From the NCBI RefSeq assembly GCF_014205795.1, contig NZ_JACHCN010000005.1:62001-126000 (forward strand): DNA of 64,000 nucleotides, written 5' to 3'. The translations under genes and the position numbers were made by a program. How positions within the stretch are numbered: position 1 is the stretch's first letter; each line of letters starts with the position of its first letter. This stretch comes from Rhodanobacter sp. MP7CTX1. GTDB taxonomy: Bacteria > Pseudomonadota > Gammaproteobacteria > Xanthomonadales > Rhodanobacteraceae. The notes beneath the pieces were generated by a model, which did no database searches, was not told the origin of the DNA, and saw only the letters and a program-made list of their open reading frames with translations. Positions 1-10,488 of the stretch are shown here, piece after piece.

Positions 1-279
1 GTTGATGATGGTGCGCACGGCACTGTCCACATCTTGAGTGGCCACCGGCCGCTTCTGCAACGCGCGCTCGAAACTCACCCGCAACTTGCGCTCGTCGAAG
101 ACCTCGCGCCGCTCACCACTCTTCACTATCGTCGGCAGCTTCAGTTCGGCCGTCTCGAAGGTGTTGAAACGCTCGCTGCATTGCGGGCACTCGCGCCGAC
201 GCCTCACCGTGCCACCGTCCTCGGTGAGGCGTGAATCGATCACGCGGGTGTCTTCGTGCTGGCAGAAGGGACAATGCAT
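1..279 (-). CDS. nrdR: Transcriptional repressor NrdR (partial, 3' end outside window)
   Basis: NrdR is the zinc-ribbon/ATP-cone repressor that senses (d)ATP and shuts down ribonucleotide reductase operons. The 93 visible codons start at an ATG at 279 and begin [10 protein letters not shown]. The zinc ribbon cysteines are C3, C6, C31 and C34, followed by the basic RRRRE and the FNTFE segment typical of the family. The ATP-cone begins after about residue 45 ([14 protein letters not shown]). The gene runs off the left edge, so the C-terminal part is not visible. It starts 2 bp after the amidotransferase-like gene ends, so it is very probably co-transcribed with glyA. The glyA-nrdR linkage is common in gammaproteobacteria. 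Confidence 0.95.
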   Translation of the reverse strand, partial: MHCPFCQHEDTRVIDSRLTEDGGTVRRRRECPQCSERFNTFETAELKLPTIVKSGERREVFDERKLRVSFERALQKRPVATQDVDSAVRTIIN

Positions 280-281
280 AC

Positions 282-980
282 TCAGTGAGTGTCGATCATC
301 GCCTGTGCAAAAGCACGCACTGCCGGCGGCAAGCGCCCCTGCAACGCACCACGTTCGTGCTGAAACAACGTGGCAACGAAGAACGGATGGTCATCCAGTT
401 CGATCCCGCGAACGTCGCCGGCATCATCCACGGCATCGATCCGCAACGGGCCATCGGCAAGCGCTGCGCGGAAATCGGAACTCAGGCCATAGTTGCAGTG
501 ATAACCCTCGACGATCGAGCTGACGCCATAAGCCTGCGCCAGACGCGAACCCTCAACCAGGTTCACCGCAGCAGTCACTTCGACCAGCGAGCACAGCAGC
601 GGCACGATCACCTGACGCGATGCTTCCGGTGAGGTTTCAGCGTGCTCGGCATCGGCCCAGCCCAGAACATTGCGCGCATATTCGATCACCGCGTGCTGGA
701 AGCCGCCGCAGGTACCGAGGAACGGTACATGCCGCTCGCGCGCGACGCGAATCGCTGTGAGCGCGCCATCCATGCTGCGATAGGGGCTGGCCGGAACGCA
801 CCAGAGGCCATCGAACTCCGCCAACGCGGCACCGTTGCCGACCTCGTCGGTGGGCACCCAGATCGGCTCGATTTCCACACCGCAAGCTTCGGCCGCCATC
901 CCCAGTGCCAGCGGAATGGCGCGATGGGCGACCACGTCGTCGTTGCGGTCGCCGATCAGTCCGATCTGCAGCGAGTGCAT
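282..980 (-). CDS. CTP-synthase-C-terminal-like class I glutamine amidotransferase
   Basis: A 232-residue stand-alone protein resembling the glutaminase half of CTP synthase. The nucleophile motif is [10 protein letters not shown] with Cys91. A late H-x-E-like element (FQHERG) near residue 207 could supply the rest of the triad. It lacks the synthetase domain, so it is not pyrG. It matches what I know as the 'CTP synthase C-terminal region-related (seleno)protein' family; in this copy the nucleophile is an ordinary Cys codon. Its substrate is unknown. It sits between glyA (10 bp upstream) and nrdR (2 bp downstream), which suggests co-expression with one-carbon and nucleotide genes. Fold confidence is high; biochemical role is unassigned. 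Confidence 0.8.
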   Translation of the reverse strand: MHSLQIGLIGDRNDDVVAHRAIPLALGMAAEACGVEIEPIWVPTDEVGNGAALAEFDGLWCVPASPYRSMDGALTAIRVARERHVPFLGTCGGFQHAVIEYARNVLGWADAEHAETSPEASRQVIVPLLCSLVEVTAAVNLVEGSRLAQAYGVSSIVEGYHCNYGLSSDFRAALADGPLRIDAVDDAGDVRGIELDDHPFFVATLFQHERGALQGRLPPAVRAFAQAMIDTH

Positions 981-990
981 GCTGGCAGGC

Positions 991-2244
<1,254 letters not shown>

Positions 2245-2695
2245 CCTGGCCTCTACGGGTAGCGAGCGGGGTTGAAGCCTCAAAGTGTAGCCCCGCTGGG
2301 GGTTTGCGGCCACCTGTGCCGCTTGGGCGCTGTCGCACGGCCACGAACTCGTGCGGCCGGTTGGCGCGCGCATCGGAGCCACAAGGTGCCTGGCGCGCTT
2401 GCGGCCTGGCCCTAAAAGCAGCTGACCGGACTACCCGGCGTCGCCATGCCCAAAGTGTCCCGGACCAGGCTGAACGACTGCCGGCGGCCGATATGTCCGC
2501 AGCCGGCTTCACAGCAGATCGCTCTACGACCGTGAAACGCACAGCGCGGGCCGATCCGGGCCCAAACGGCGCCTTTGTCATGGGTCTGCCATGGCGGCCA
2601 GGGGGCCGATCGGCGATAATCAGGGGTATTCCTTTTTTTCCTTGCCGGGCCGCGCCCCCAGTGGCCCGCAGACTTCCTTTAGATTGAGAGCGCGC
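2245..2695. other. Divergent glyA/ettA intergenic region, no gene seen
   Basis: This 451-bp stretch separates the divergently transcribed glyA and ettA. Open frames on both strands are fragments with no family resemblance. Besides the glyA -10 candidate, GATAAT at 2615-2620 could serve as an ettA -10 box, but no good -35 accompanies it. No RNA element was recognised. Confidence 0.4.
2284..2312 (-). promoter_or_regulatory. Candidate sigma-70 promoter of glyA
   Basis: Read on the minus strand, TACACT (2284-2289) preceded by GC resembles the extended gcTAnnnT -10 form seen elsewhere in this window. A weak -35 (TGGCCG) lies 17 bp upstream. The predicted start would give a leader of about 33 nt. 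Position-based inference only. Confidence 0.35.
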
Positions 2696-4357
2696 ATGCA
2701 GTACATCTACACCATGAACGGGGTCAGCAAAATCGTCCCCCCGAAGCGCCAGATCATCAAGGACATCTCGCTGTCCTTCTTCCCCGGCGCGAAGATCGGC
2801 CTGCTCGGCGTCAACGGCGCGGGCAAATCCACCGTGCTGAAGATCATGGCCGGCGTGGACACCGACTTCCAGGGCGAGGCGCGCGCCAACCCGGGCACCA
2901 AGATCGGCTACCTGGCACAGGAGCCGCAGCTGGATCCGGAGAAGACCGTGCGTGAAGCGGTCGAGGAAGGCGTGGCCGAGATCCTCGACGCGCAAGTCCG
3001 ACTGGATGAAATCTACGCCGCCTATGCCGAAGAAGGCGCCGATTTCGACAAGCTCGCGATCGAGCAGCAGAAGCTTGAGAACCTGCTTGCCGCGAACGAC
3101 GCGCATGCGCTGGAGCGTCAGCTGGAAGTCGCCGCCGACGCACTGCGCCTGCCGCCGTGGGACGCGAAGATCGGCCCGCTGTCCGGTGGTGAGAAGCGCC
3201 GCGTGGCGCTCTGCCGCCTGCTGCTGTCCAAGCCGGACATGCTGCTGCTGGACGAGCCGACCAACCATCTGGATGCCGAGTCGGTCGACTGGCTCGAGCA
3301 ATTCCTGCACGACTATCCCGGCACGGTGGTCGCGGTCACGCATGACCGTTACTTCCTCGACAACGCCGCCGAGTGGATCCTCGAACTCGACCGCGGTCGC
3401 GGCATTCCGTGGAAAGGCAACTACACCGAGTGGCTGGAACAGAAAGGCGAGCGCCTGGCGCGCGAAGAATCCGCCGAAAAGGGCCGTCAGAAAGCGCTCG
3501 CGCGTGAACTTGAATGGGTGCGCTCGGCTGCCAAGGGCCGTCAGTCCAAGGGCAAGGCGCGTATCAACCGTTTCGAGGAACTGAACTCGGTCGAGTACCA
3601 GAAGCGCAACGAGACGAACGAACTTTATATCCCGCCGGGCGAGCGCCTGGGCCAGGAAGTGATCGAGTTCAAGAACGTCAGCAAGTCGTTCGGCGATCGC
3701 CTGCTGATCGACGACCTGTCGTTCAAGGTGCCACCGGGTGCCATCGTCGGCGTGATCGGCCCCAACGGTGCCGGTAAATCGACGCTGTTCAAGCTGATCA
3801 CCGGCGTGGAGACGGCGGACGCAGGCGAAGTGAAACTTGGCCATACCGTACAGCTGGCCTACGTCGACCAGTCGCGCGACAACCTCGATGCGAAGAAAAA
3901 CGTGTGGCAGGAAGTGTCCGGCGGCGCCGACATCATCACCATCGGTCGCTACGAGCTGCAGTCGCGTGCGTATATCGGCCGCTTCAATTTCAAGGGCACC
4001 GATCAGCAGAAGCTTGTCGGCAGCCTGTCCGGTGGTGAGCGCGGTCGCCTGCACCTGGCCAAGACGCTGATGCAAGGCGGCAACGTGCTGCTGCTCGATG
4101 AGCCGTCCAACGATCTGGACGTGGAAACCCTGCGTGCGCTGGAAGACGCGATGCTGGAGTTCCCCGGCTGCGTGATGGTGATCTCGCATGACCGCTGGTT
4201 CCTCGACCGCGTCGCCACGCACATCATCGCGTTCGAAGGCGACTCGCACGTCGAATTCTTCCCCGGCAACTACAACGAGTACGAAGCCGACAAGAAGCGT
4301 CGTCTCGGCGAGGAAGGCGCGAAGCCGCATCGGGTGAAGTACAAGAAGCTGGCTTGA
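2696..4357 (+). CDS. ettA: Energy-dependent translational throttle protein EttA (ABC-F)
   Basis: ABC-F ATPase that binds the ribosomal E site and gates entry into elongation according to ATP/ADP. It is cytosolic, with no membrane segments. The start chosen is ATG 2696 ([18 protein letters not shown]), the canonical EttA N-terminus, giving 553 residues against about 555 in E. coli. There are two ABC cassettes. The first has Walker [10 protein letters not shown] near residue 40, signature [11 protein letters not shown] and Walker [13 protein letters not shown]. The second has GPNGAGKST near 358, signature [11 protein letters not shown] and [11 protein letters not shown]. The arm insertion of the first cassette and the basic linker around residues 265-300 are present. 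Followed by pyrF after a repeat-bearing spacer. Confidence 0.97.
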   Translation: MQYIYTMNGVSKIVPPKRQIIKDISLSFFPGAKIGLLGVNGAGKSTVLKIMAGVDTDFQGEARANPGTKIGYLAQEPQLDPEKTVREAVEEGVAEILDAQVRLDEIYAAYAEEGADFDKLAIEQQKLENLLAANDAHALERQLEVAADALRLPPWDAKIGPLSGGEKRRVALCRLLLSKPDMLLLDEPTNHLDAESVDWLEQFLHDYPGTVVAVTHDRYFLDNAAEWILELDRGRGIPWKGNYTEWLEQKGERLAREESAEKGRQKALARELEWVRSAAKGRQSKGKARINRFEELNSVEYQKRNETNELYIPPGERLGQEVIEFKNVSKSFGDRLLIDDLSFKVPPGAIVGVIGPNGAGKSTLFKLITGVETADAGEVKLGHTVQLAYVDQSRDNLDAKKNVWQEVSGGADIITIGRYELQSRAYIGRFNFKGTDQQKLVGSLSGGERGRLHLAKTLMQGGNVLLLDEPSNDLDVETLRALEDAMLEFPGCVMVISHDRWFLDRVATHIIAFEGDSHVEFFPGNYNEYEADKKRRLGEEGAKPHRVKYKKLA

Positions 4358-4370
4358 TGCCTGCCTGAAC

Positions 4371-4485
4371 CCCCTCTCCCCTTGGGAGAGGGCTGGGGTG
4401 AGGGTTCGGCTTCGTACCAACGTCGGTGCAAGCCTTGAACCCTCATCCGCCCCTGCGGGGCACCTTCTCCCGAGGGGAGAAGGGA
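4371..4485. repeat. REP-like palindromes, CTCTCCC/GGGAGAG family (ettA-pyrF spacer)
   Basis: Two imperfect inverted repeats lie between ettA and pyrF. The first pairs CCCTCTCCCC with GGGAGAGGG and is followed by CTGGGGTGAGGG. The second pairs CCTTCTCCCG with GAGGGGAGAAGG. The same motif recurs after sdaA at about 33340. They may act as terminators or mRNA stabilisers between the two genes. Confidence 0.7.
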
Positions 4486-4504
4486 AAACCGACCGGAGAC
4501 CACG

Positions 4505-5323
4505 ATGAGTTTCATGCAGTCACTGCAAGCAGCCTGGCAGCGCAACAACTCACTGGTCTGCGTGGGGCTCGATCCGGAGCCGGCGAAGTTTCCGGCGCAT
4601 TTGCGCGACCGACCGGACGCAGTATTCGAGTTCTGCCGCGATATCGTGGACGCCACCGCCGATCTGGTTTGCGCATTCAAGCCGCAGATCGCGCACTTCG
4701 CCGCGCTGCGTGCGGAAGACGCGCTGGAACGACTGATTGCACATATTCATGCAAAGCATGCGGGCGTGCCGGTGATCCTGGACGCCAAGCGTGGCGACAT
4801 CGGATCAACGGCGCAGCATTACGTCAGCGAAGCGTTCGATCGCTATCAGGCCGACGCGGTCACCCTGAATCCCTACCTTGGACGCGATTCGGTGCAGCCG
4901 TTTCTCGATCGCGCCGACAAAGGTGTGATCCTGCTATGCCACACATCGAATCCGGGCGCCGCCGACCTGCAGGATCTCGACGTGGGCGGCAAGCCGCTGT
5001 ACCAGCACGTGGCGCAGATGATTGCTCGTGACTGGAATACGAACGGCAACTGCGCGCTGGTCACCGGCGCGACCTGGCCGGAACAACTGGGTGAAGTGCG
5101 CGCACTGATCGGCGATATGCCGCTGCTGGTGCCCGGCATCGGCGCGCAGGGTGGCGATGTCGCGGCTGTCGTGCGCAACGGCCGCAGCGCTAATGGCAGC
5201 GGCCTTCTGATCAGTTCCTCGCGGGCGATCCTGTATGCCGGCAATGACGAAGCGTTCGCCGCGGCTGCCCGCAGCGCTACCCAGGAATTGCGCGACACGA
5301 TCAATCGCTACCGGCAGGACTGA
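4505..5323 (+). CDS. pyrF: Orotidine 5'-phosphate decarboxylase (type 2)
   Basis: Last step of de novo UMP synthesis, OMP to UMP plus CO2. The 272-residue length and the layout fit the type 2 subfamily rather than the short E. coli-like one. The catalytic loop [12 protein letters not shown] carries Lys95 with flanking Asp residues. VCVGLDPEP at the N-terminus binds the base and ribose, and [10 protein letters not shown] near residue 213 is the phosphate-binding loop. ATG 4505 follows a GGAGACCACG ribosome-binding region. The 3' end converges on the BssS-like gene; a short hairpin overlaps the stop codon. Confidence 0.96.
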   Translation: MSFMQSLQAAWQRNNSLVCVGLDPEPAKFPAHLRDRPDAVFEFCRDIVDATADLVCAFKPQIAHFAALRAEDALERLIAHIHAKHAGVPVILDAKRGDIGSTAQHYVSEAFDRYQADAVTLNPYLGRDSVQPFLDRADKGVILLCHTSNPGAADLQDLDVGGKPLYQHVAQMIARDWNTNGNCALVTGATWPEQLGEVRALIGDMPLLVPGIGAQGGDVAAVVRNGRSANGSGLLISSSRAILYAGNDEAFAAAARSATQELRDTINRYRQD

Positions 5324-5340
5324 GCGCGTTGCGCGTCAGT
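5319..5340. terminator. Hairpin between convergent pyrF and BssS-like gene
   Basis: An inverted repeat (ACTGA-G-CGCG, loop TTG, CGCG-TCAGT) overlaps the pyrF stop codon and sits 18 bp from the end of the opposite gene. No T-tract follows, so it could only be a weak or bidirectional terminator. Confidence 0.3.
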
Positions 5341-5357
5341 GCTACCGATTCGGTCAA

Positions 5358-5609
5358 CTAAGCCGTCTTCGACGCCTGCAGCATCTTTGACTTCAGATCC
5401 ATCGAATCGGCCGCGTCCAGCAATGCGCGCGCAAAGCTGCGTACCTCACTCGGTCGCAACGCATACCAGTTCCCGACCTTCGTAGCTTCAGGCACGTTAC
5501 GACCCGCACGGGATACGTAATGCGGCCGAAAAATCACCATGCCACTGAGCGATTCCGAACTGATATCCGCGGAGACGATCTGCACGTGCGTTTCATCTTC
5601 TTTCTTCAC
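5358..5609 (-). CDS. Small BssS-family-like protein
   Basis: An 83-residue protein whose central HYVSRAGRNVPEATKVG followed by WYALRPSEVRSFARALLDA lines up by eye with the E. coli BssS pattern (HYQTPNR...EGTEVG...LTTDVARQFISILEAG), a biofilm-related regulator of about 84 residues. The start chosen is GTG at 5609, which has GGGAGAGG about 4 bp upstream; a TTG at 5639 would add ten residues. It has no signal peptide or membrane segment. Convergent with pyrF, preceded by the acyltransferase gene in the same orientation. The family call is from visual alignment only and the function is not established. Confidence 0.5.
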   Translation of the reverse strand: MKKEDETHVQIVSADISSESLSGMVIFRPHYVSRAGRNVPEATKVGNWYALRPSEVRSFARALLDAADSMDLKSKMLQASKTA

Positions 5610-5704
5610 CGAACCTCTCCCGAGCGGATATCCGCCCAACTGCAGCTTACGCTAGGTAGGGTTCAGCGATTGTTTTCTGCGCATGACGCCATGTCTTTCG
5701 CACT

Positions 5705-6925
5705 TCAGCGTTCACCGCCGGCAACCACGGCTTCGACATTCATCAGGTCGCGACGTTCAGATTGAACGACCGGCTTCAGCTGCATCCTACGCAACGCTCG
5801 GTCGCTGGGAATCGAAACAAGGCGCGCCACCAGCATGCCCAGCAGCCAGCTGACCAGCACGGCTGGCACATACCAGAAATAGCCAAGACCGATGTCGCTG
5901 CCGGCGGCCTTGAACAACCGCACGATGGCATACACCACGAACATGTGAGTCAGGTAGATCTCGTAACTGAGCCGGCCGAATGATCGAAGCCAGCCCAGTC
6001 CGCGCATGGCCGACCAGCCGCCGCGAGCCCGACGCCGCGTGGTGGCGAGAACCAGGCACAGCGCCGACCACGTCAGCACCAGCATGTAGCCATCATGCAA
6101 CAGGTGCCATAGCGCGCTGCCATCCAGCATCACGGCGCCCAGCCCGATGACGCCAAGCCAACCCAGCAGCGCGATCGTCCGCGGCGGCCACGCAGCCCAG
6201 CGTGCTGTCAGAAGTGCACCGAGCACGCCGGTGGCGATCGCAGCCATCCCCGGCAAATAAGCTTTCTCCTGCCAGATTTCGTTGTCTGCGAGGGCCGCAT
6301 GCGTCGCCGGCAGTGACAGGGCAAGAAGTACCAGCAGCGGTACGAGGACCCACACGCGCCGGGTCAGCAAACAGACAATCGGAAAGCCGATGTAGAAAAC
6401 CTCCTCGATCGACAACGACCACAGCACATCCCAGTTGCCGGGCAGATAACCGGTATGCCCTTCGTACCAGTTCAAGTGCAGACCGAGCGCCGCGATGATG
6501 GCGCGCGGCAACGACTGGCCGGCACGGTTGATCACGTAGTCGTCGAAACCCAGCAAATGCAGTTCACTGAGCACGACAACCAGCAACAGCAGGCATGGCA
6601 CGATGCGGGCGAAGCGACGTGCATAGAACGCCTTGACGTCGATGCGATCGAGACTGCCCCAGCGTTTGAGCGTATTGCCGGTGATCAGAAAGCCGGAGAT
6701 CACGAAGAACACGAACACCGCTTCGTAGCCGTTGTAGTTCAGGCCATCCAGCAGCCCTCGCGGCAGGAAGCCGGCGAGCGCTGTGTGCTTAAGCGGAATG
6801 CGCAAACCGGTGTGGTGCAACACCACCAGCAGAATCGAGATGCCACGCAACAGGTCGATGCCCGGGTTGCGCTCGTCGCGTTGCGCGTTCACCGCCCCGG
6901 GCAGGCTCGATTCGGTTGACCGCAT
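5705..6925 (-). CDS. Acyltransferase 3 family membrane protein (OafA/YrhL-like)
   Basis: A 406-residue integral membrane acyltransferase. The family O-acylates surface polysaccharides, peptidoglycan or lipids. The diagnostic N-terminal segment GIDLLRGISILLVVLHHTGLR (residues 22-42) contains the R/H active-site region. About ten hydrophobic helices follow, including the FFVISGFLITGNTL segment and the SLSIEEVFYIGFP motif. The start is ATG 6925. It has no fused SGNH domain. The acceptor substrate cannot be read from the sequence. The nearby glycosyltransferase (about 9.5-10.4 kb) makes a surface-glycan role plausible but not shown. Confidence 0.85.
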   Translation of the reverse strand: MRSTESSLPGAVNAQRDERNPGIDLLRGISILLVVLHHTGLRIPLKHTALAGFLPRGLLDGLNYNGYEAVFVFFVISGFLITGNTLKRWGSLDRIDVKAFYARRFARIVPCLLLLVVVLSELHLLGFDDYVINRAGQSLPRAIIAALGLHLNWYEGHTGYLPGNWDVLWSLSIEEVFYIGFPIVCLLTRRVWVLVPLLVLLALSLPATHAALADNEIWQEKAYLPGMAAIATGVLGALLTARWAAWPPRTIALLGWLGVIGLGAVMLDGSALWHLLHDGYMLVLTWSALCLVLATTRRRARGGWSAMRGLGWLRSFGRLSYEIYLTHMFVVYAIVRLFKAAGSDIGLGYFWYVPAVLVSWLLGMLVARLVSIPSDRALRRMQLKPVVQSERRDLMNVEAVVAGGER

Positions 6926-7002
6926 CTCGATGGCACTCCGTGGAATGCCACATCATCGGTGAATCGGTGCACGCGGAACAACCTCAGCGCGCGCGACGGC
7001 GC

Positions 7003-7284
7003 TCAGGCCTGCACTTCAACCCCGTGCCAGAAAGCGAACCTGTCCTTGATTTGCATGGCCTTCTCCGAGGGGGTCGGGTAATACCAGGCGGCATTGGCAT
7101 TCACGTCGTCACCGACGACGACATCCATATAACTGGCCGTGCCTTTCCATGGGCAAATGGAGTGGTGATCGCTGTTGCGAAAGTATTCGCGCTTGAGCGA
7201 ATCGGCCGGAAAATAGTGGTTGCCCTCGACCACGACGGTGTCGTCGCTCTCGGCCAGTACGACGTTGTTCCACAGCGCGCGCAT
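7003..7284 (-). CDS. DUF427 domain protein
   Basis: A 93-residue DUF427 protein. Landmarks are the N-terminal ALWNNVVLAESDDTVVVEGNHYFP, the SICPWKGTASY segment near residue 45 and AAWYYPTPSEKA near residue 67; the W-K-G-x-A-x-Y motif is diagnostic. The family is small, soluble and of unknown biochemical function. Its ATG at 7284 is 1 bp from the def stop codon, so the two genes are almost certainly translationally coupled. Confidence 0.88.
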   Translation of the reverse strand: MRALWNNVVLAESDDTVVVEGNHYFPADSLKREYFRNSDHHSICPWKGTASYMDVVVGDDVNANAAWYYPTPSEKAMQIKDRFAFWHGVEVQA

Positions 7285-7285
7285 A

Positions 7286-7825
7286 TCATTCGTCTCCCGT
7301 CATGTCCTGCCCCGGAAACAGCACCTCGGTATAGCCGAACTTGCTGAAGTCGGTGATCCGCGAGGGGTACAGCCGGCCTATCAGGTGATCGCATTCGTGC
7401 TGCACCACGCGTGCATGGAAACCCTCGGCGGTACGTTCGATACGCACGCCCTGAGGATCGATGCCCTCGTAGCGGATCAGGCTGTAGCGGCTGACCGCAC
7501 CACGCAGGCCAGGCACGGAGAGGCAGCCTTCCCAGCCCTCTTCCATGTCCTGCGACAGCGGTGTGATCACCGGATTGAGCAGGATCGTTCGTGGCACCGC
7601 CGGCGCGTCGGGATACCGCTCGGAGTTGTCGAAGCCAAAGATCACCAGCTGCAGGTCAACGCCAATCTGCGGCGCAGCCAAGCCGACGCCCTCGGCCGCC
7701 TCCATGGTCTCGAACATATCGGCGATCAACGCATCCAGTTCGGCGCTGCCGACCATGCTGTCAGGCACCAGCGGTGCGATGCGCAGCAGGCGCTCGTCAC
7801 CCATCTTCAGGATTTCACGGATCAT
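7286..7825 (-). CDS. def: Peptide deformylase
   Basis: Removes the N-formyl group from nascent proteins; Fe(II)/Zn metalloenzyme. All three family motifs are present: [10 protein letters not shown] (near residue 46), EGCLSVPG (near 95) and QHECDHLIG (near 138) with the HExxH-type metal ligands. The start chosen is ATG 7825 ([10 protein letters not shown]), the usual N-terminus, giving 179 residues; 19 extra in-frame upstream codons look like untranslated leader. There is no fmt next to it. It pairs with the DUF427 gene instead, so this may be a secondary deformylase locus. Confidence 0.96.
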   Translation of the reverse strand: MIREILKMGDERLLRIAPLVPDSMVGSAELDALIADMFETMEAAEGVGLAAPQIGVDLQLVIFGFDNSERYPDAPAVPRTILLNPVITPLSQDMEEGWEGCLSVPGLRGAVSRYSLIRYEGIDPQGVRIERTAEGFHARVVQHECDHLIGRLYPSRITDFSKFGYTEVLFPGQDMTGDE

Positions 7826-7996
7826 GGACGCCTCGTTGGTGGATCGCTGATTCCGACGTATGGCCACACCGGACAGAAGCAAGCGTGCCCGATGTCGCGT
7901 AATGAAAGCATTACGCCCGTCATGCCTGCGGCATTGACCCGCGCGCCGAGCCCGGCGACTCTGGCATCATCAAGGCCCAGATTCGCAACCCCGACC

Positions 7997-8527
7997 ATGC
8001 CAGATACCTCGAGCGCCGCTTCCATGACGCCCACCCCGAAGCGCGCATCGCGGCATAGCGTCGGCCTGCGCGTCATCGCAATCTACAAGGCAGTGAAGAC
8101 GGTCGGCCTGATCCTGGTCGCCACCGCGGCTTTCCATCTGGACCGGACGCAGAACTTCGAACGGCTGGTGCACTGGCTGGAACACCTTTCCCTGACCGAC
8201 AGCAACAGCTTGCGCTGGCGCCTGATCAACCTGCTGACAAGCATGGGTCCGAGCAAGTTCGTCGCGATCGGTATCGTGGCGCTTGCCTACGCGGCGATTT
8301 TCGCTACCGAGGGCATCGGTCTGTGGATGCGCAAATACTGGGCGGAATGGTTCACCGTGATCGCGACCGGTTCACTGGTTCCACTGGAATTGTATGAGAC
8401 GGTGCATCACTTTACCTGGATCAAGTTGGTCGTACTGCTGGGCAACATCGTCATCGTCGGGTATCTGGTGCGCATCGCGCTGCAGTCGCGGGCGGAGCGC
8501 GCCAACGAGAAGGCTGAGCGGACGTAG
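7997..8527 (+). CDS. DUF2127 family membrane protein
   Basis: A 176-residue membrane protein with the DUF2127 hallmarks: GLRVIAIYKAVKTVGLILVA near the N-terminus, FATEGIGLWMRKYWAEWFTVIATG in the middle, and a C-terminal helix LVVLLGNIVIVGYLVRIAL. Four transmembrane helices are likely. The start is ATG 7997 or the in-frame ATG 8024. The open frame reaches back through the antisense of def, but that part is not family-like. Its function is unknown. It is divergent from def. Confidence 0.8.
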   Translation: MPDTSSAASMTPTPKRASRHSVGLRVIAIYKAVKTVGLILVATAAFHLDRTQNFERLVHWLEHLSLTDSNSLRWRLINLLTSMGPSKFVAIGIVALAYAAIFATEGIGLWMRKYWAEWFTVIATGSLVPLELYETVHHFTWIKLVVLLGNIVIVGYLVRIALQSRAERANEKAERT

Positions 8528-8537
8528 CGCCACAGCG

Positions 8538-9464
8538 TCAAACCTCGTGATGAATCGCTTCGGCGGACAACTCGATGGTCGCCTCGCCACGCCGGGGCAT
8601 CAGTTCCACCAGGTACATCGCGGCCAACACCAGCGCACCACCGACGAGCATGCGCCAGGTCAGCACATCGCTGCCAAGCGCAACCGCGAAGGCGGCGGCG
8701 AATACGGGTTCGGTAGTCATCACGATCGCGGCGCGGGCGGCGGGCAGATGTGACTGTGCCCAGGTCTGCATCAGCATCGCCCCAGCGCCGGCGACTAGCG
8801 CCATGTAGAGGATGGCGAACCAGGCACTGCGATCGGGTGGCAGCAGCGGACCTCCGTGCGGCACCGTGGCAAGCAGGCAGACCACCGCAATCGCCACCAT
8901 CTGCACCGCCGACAGGCCAAACGCTTCGCCGGGACGCGACCATTGTCCGAGTCCGACGATATGCAATCCGTACAGCGCCGCCGAGGCGAGCGTTAGCCAC
9001 ACTCCGATATCGACCGAAACGCCATTGAGTGACAACAGTGCGAGTCCCGCGGTGGACATCAGCACCGCCAGCCACACGATCCCGGCCATGCGTTGGCGCA
9101 GCAGCAGCATCGCGAGGATCGGTGTGAACACCACATACATGCCCGTGACAAAGCCGCTGACGCTGGGCGCGATCAAGGACAGACCCCACGTCTGCAACAG
9201 CTGCCCCGCACCATAGATGACGCCGAGCAGCAGGCCGCGCATGATCTGCCGTCGGCCGAGCCGCCAGACGGGCCCAGCGAACAGCAGCAGCATCGCCACC
9301 GCGGCAATCGCGAAACGCACGGCGAGGAAATCCGCGACTGGCATGCGCGCGACCACGCCCTTGATCAACACGAACGTCGAGCCCCACACCGCGGTCATCA
9401 CCAGCAGGCCAAGGGTCGCCAGCGCGGTAATCCGTCGGGACTGGTTTGACGATGATGCGTTCAA
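8538..9464 (-). CDS. EamA/DMT superfamily transporter
   Basis: A 308-residue inner-membrane protein with about ten hydrophobic helices in two repeated halves, each starting with an EamA-type segment (MTAVWGSTFVLIKGVVAR; ASAALYGLHIVGLGQWS). The TEPVFAAAFAVALGSDVLTW element in the second half is characteristic of drug/metabolite exporters. The most upstream supported start is TTG 9464, without a clear Shine-Dalgarno sequence, so the N-terminus is uncertain by a few residues. It lies 16 bp downstream of the glycosyltransferase gene in the same orientation. The transported substrate is unknown. Confidence 0.85.
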   Translation of the reverse strand: MNASSSNQSRRITALATLGLLVMTAVWGSTFVLIKGVVARMPVADFLAVRFAIAAVAMLLLFAGPVWRLGRRQIMRGLLLGVIYGAGQLLQTWGLSLIAPSVSGFVTGMYVVFTPILAMLLLRQRMAGIVWLAVLMSTAGLALLSLNGVSVDIGVWLTLASAALYGLHIVGLGQWSRPGEAFGLSAVQMVAIAVVCLLATVPHGGPLLPPDRSAWFAILYMALVAGAGAMLMQTWAQSHLPAARAAIVMTTEPVFAAAFAVALGSDVLTWRMLVGGALVLAAMYLVELMPRRGEATIELSAEAIHHEV

Positions 9465-9480
9465 CGCGACGAATACAACG

Positions 9481-10395
9481 TTAGCGACGTAGCAGCCGGC
9501 GCAACAGCTGACCGGGAATTTTCAGCAGAAAATGTATCCAGATCCCTAGCCAGACAACCGCCGCGAGCAGCGGATTGCGTGAAGCCGGATCGAACTTGCG
9601 GAACCAGCGCCACATGCCAGCATGTTTGTAGCGACTGACAAACACTGGGCGATGGCGGCTGGAACTACCCTTGCCGTGATGCACACGGACATCACCGGCC
9701 AGCAACACCTGATAACCGATGTCGCGCACGCGCCGACAGATGTCCAGATCCTCGCAATGCAGGAAATAGTCTTCGTCGAAACCACCTACGCGCTGGAACA
9801 TCTCGCGCGTCATTAGCATCAACGCACCAGACACGGCTTCGACTTCAATCACTTCGGCAGGAATCGCCTGCTCCATGTTGACCTTCTCCCCACCTAGCCC
9901 AAACATGCTGTTGAGCGAACGCCGCAGCAGCGGGTCACGGCGCCAGGAAGCGGGGTCGGGATGGCCATTGTCGTCGCACACTACCGCACCGATTAGCCCG
10001 GCTTTCGGCCGACTTGCTGATAGCTCCAGCAGTCGCTCCAGGTCTTCCTCCTGCAACAGGCAATCGGGATTGAGCACCAGCAGCACGTGCCCATGGGCCT
10101 GCTTGGCCGCGAGGTTCACTGCCGGGCCGAAGCCGATATTCCTGTGGTTGTAGATCACTTTCAGTCGCGCGTCGTGTGCATGCGCCCGCTCTATCGCGGG
10201 CGGCACACCATCCAGGGAGGCGTTGTCGACCAGGATCAGCTCCATCGACAACGTGCTGGCCAGCAATCGACGCACACACTCGCGCAGTGACGATCCACTG
10301 TCAGCCGATACCACGATCACGCTGAGCGCCAGCGAAAACGGGGATCGGGGAAAGCCAGAAATATCCATCTCCCAAGTATGCGCGAGGATGCGCAA
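9481..10395 (-). CDS. Glycosyltransferase family 2 (rhamnosyltransferase-like)
   Basis: A GT2 enzyme of WbbL type. It has a GT-A Rossmann start LSVIVVSADSGSSLRECV, nucleotide-binding ELILVDNAS, the NIGFGPAVNLA segment, the metal-binding LNPDCLL and the C-terminal GGFDEDYFLHCEDLDICRR that positions the acceptor/base. A terminal hydrophobic stretch (LLAAVVWLGIWIHFLLK) probably anchors it to the membrane. TTG 10395 has GAGGT about 8 bp upstream; ATG 10368 (MDISGFPRSP) is the alternative start. It probably adds a deoxysugar to a surface glycan. The acceptor is unknown. Confidence 0.85.
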   Translation of the reverse strand: MRILAHTWEMDISGFPRSPFSLALSVIVVSADSGSSLRECVRRLLASTLSMELILVDNASLDGVPPAIERAHAHDARLKVIYNHRNIGFGPAVNLAAKQAHGHVLLVLNPDCLLQEEDLERLLELSASRPKAGLIGAVVCDDNGHPDPASWRRDPLLRRSLNSMFGLGGEKVNMEQAIPAEVIEVEAVSGALMLMTREMFQRVGGFDEDYFLHCEDLDICRRVRDIGYQVLLAGDVRVHHGKGSSSRHRPVFVSRYKHAGMWRWFRKFDPASRNPLLAAVVWLGIWIHFLLKIPGQLLRRLLRR

Positions 10396-10488
10396 AGGGA
10401 AAACCTCGCTTTACGAAATAATCGGCCGAATAATCGGCAAAACGACCGCCAAGACCCCAGAAACGCTCAGTGTGCGCCTGACACGCAA

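Noticed and set aside
7220-7996. Upstream extension of the DUF2127 frame across def
   Set aside because: The translated extension is not family-like and covers the antisense of def; the DUF2127 N-terminus fits ATG 7997 or 8024.
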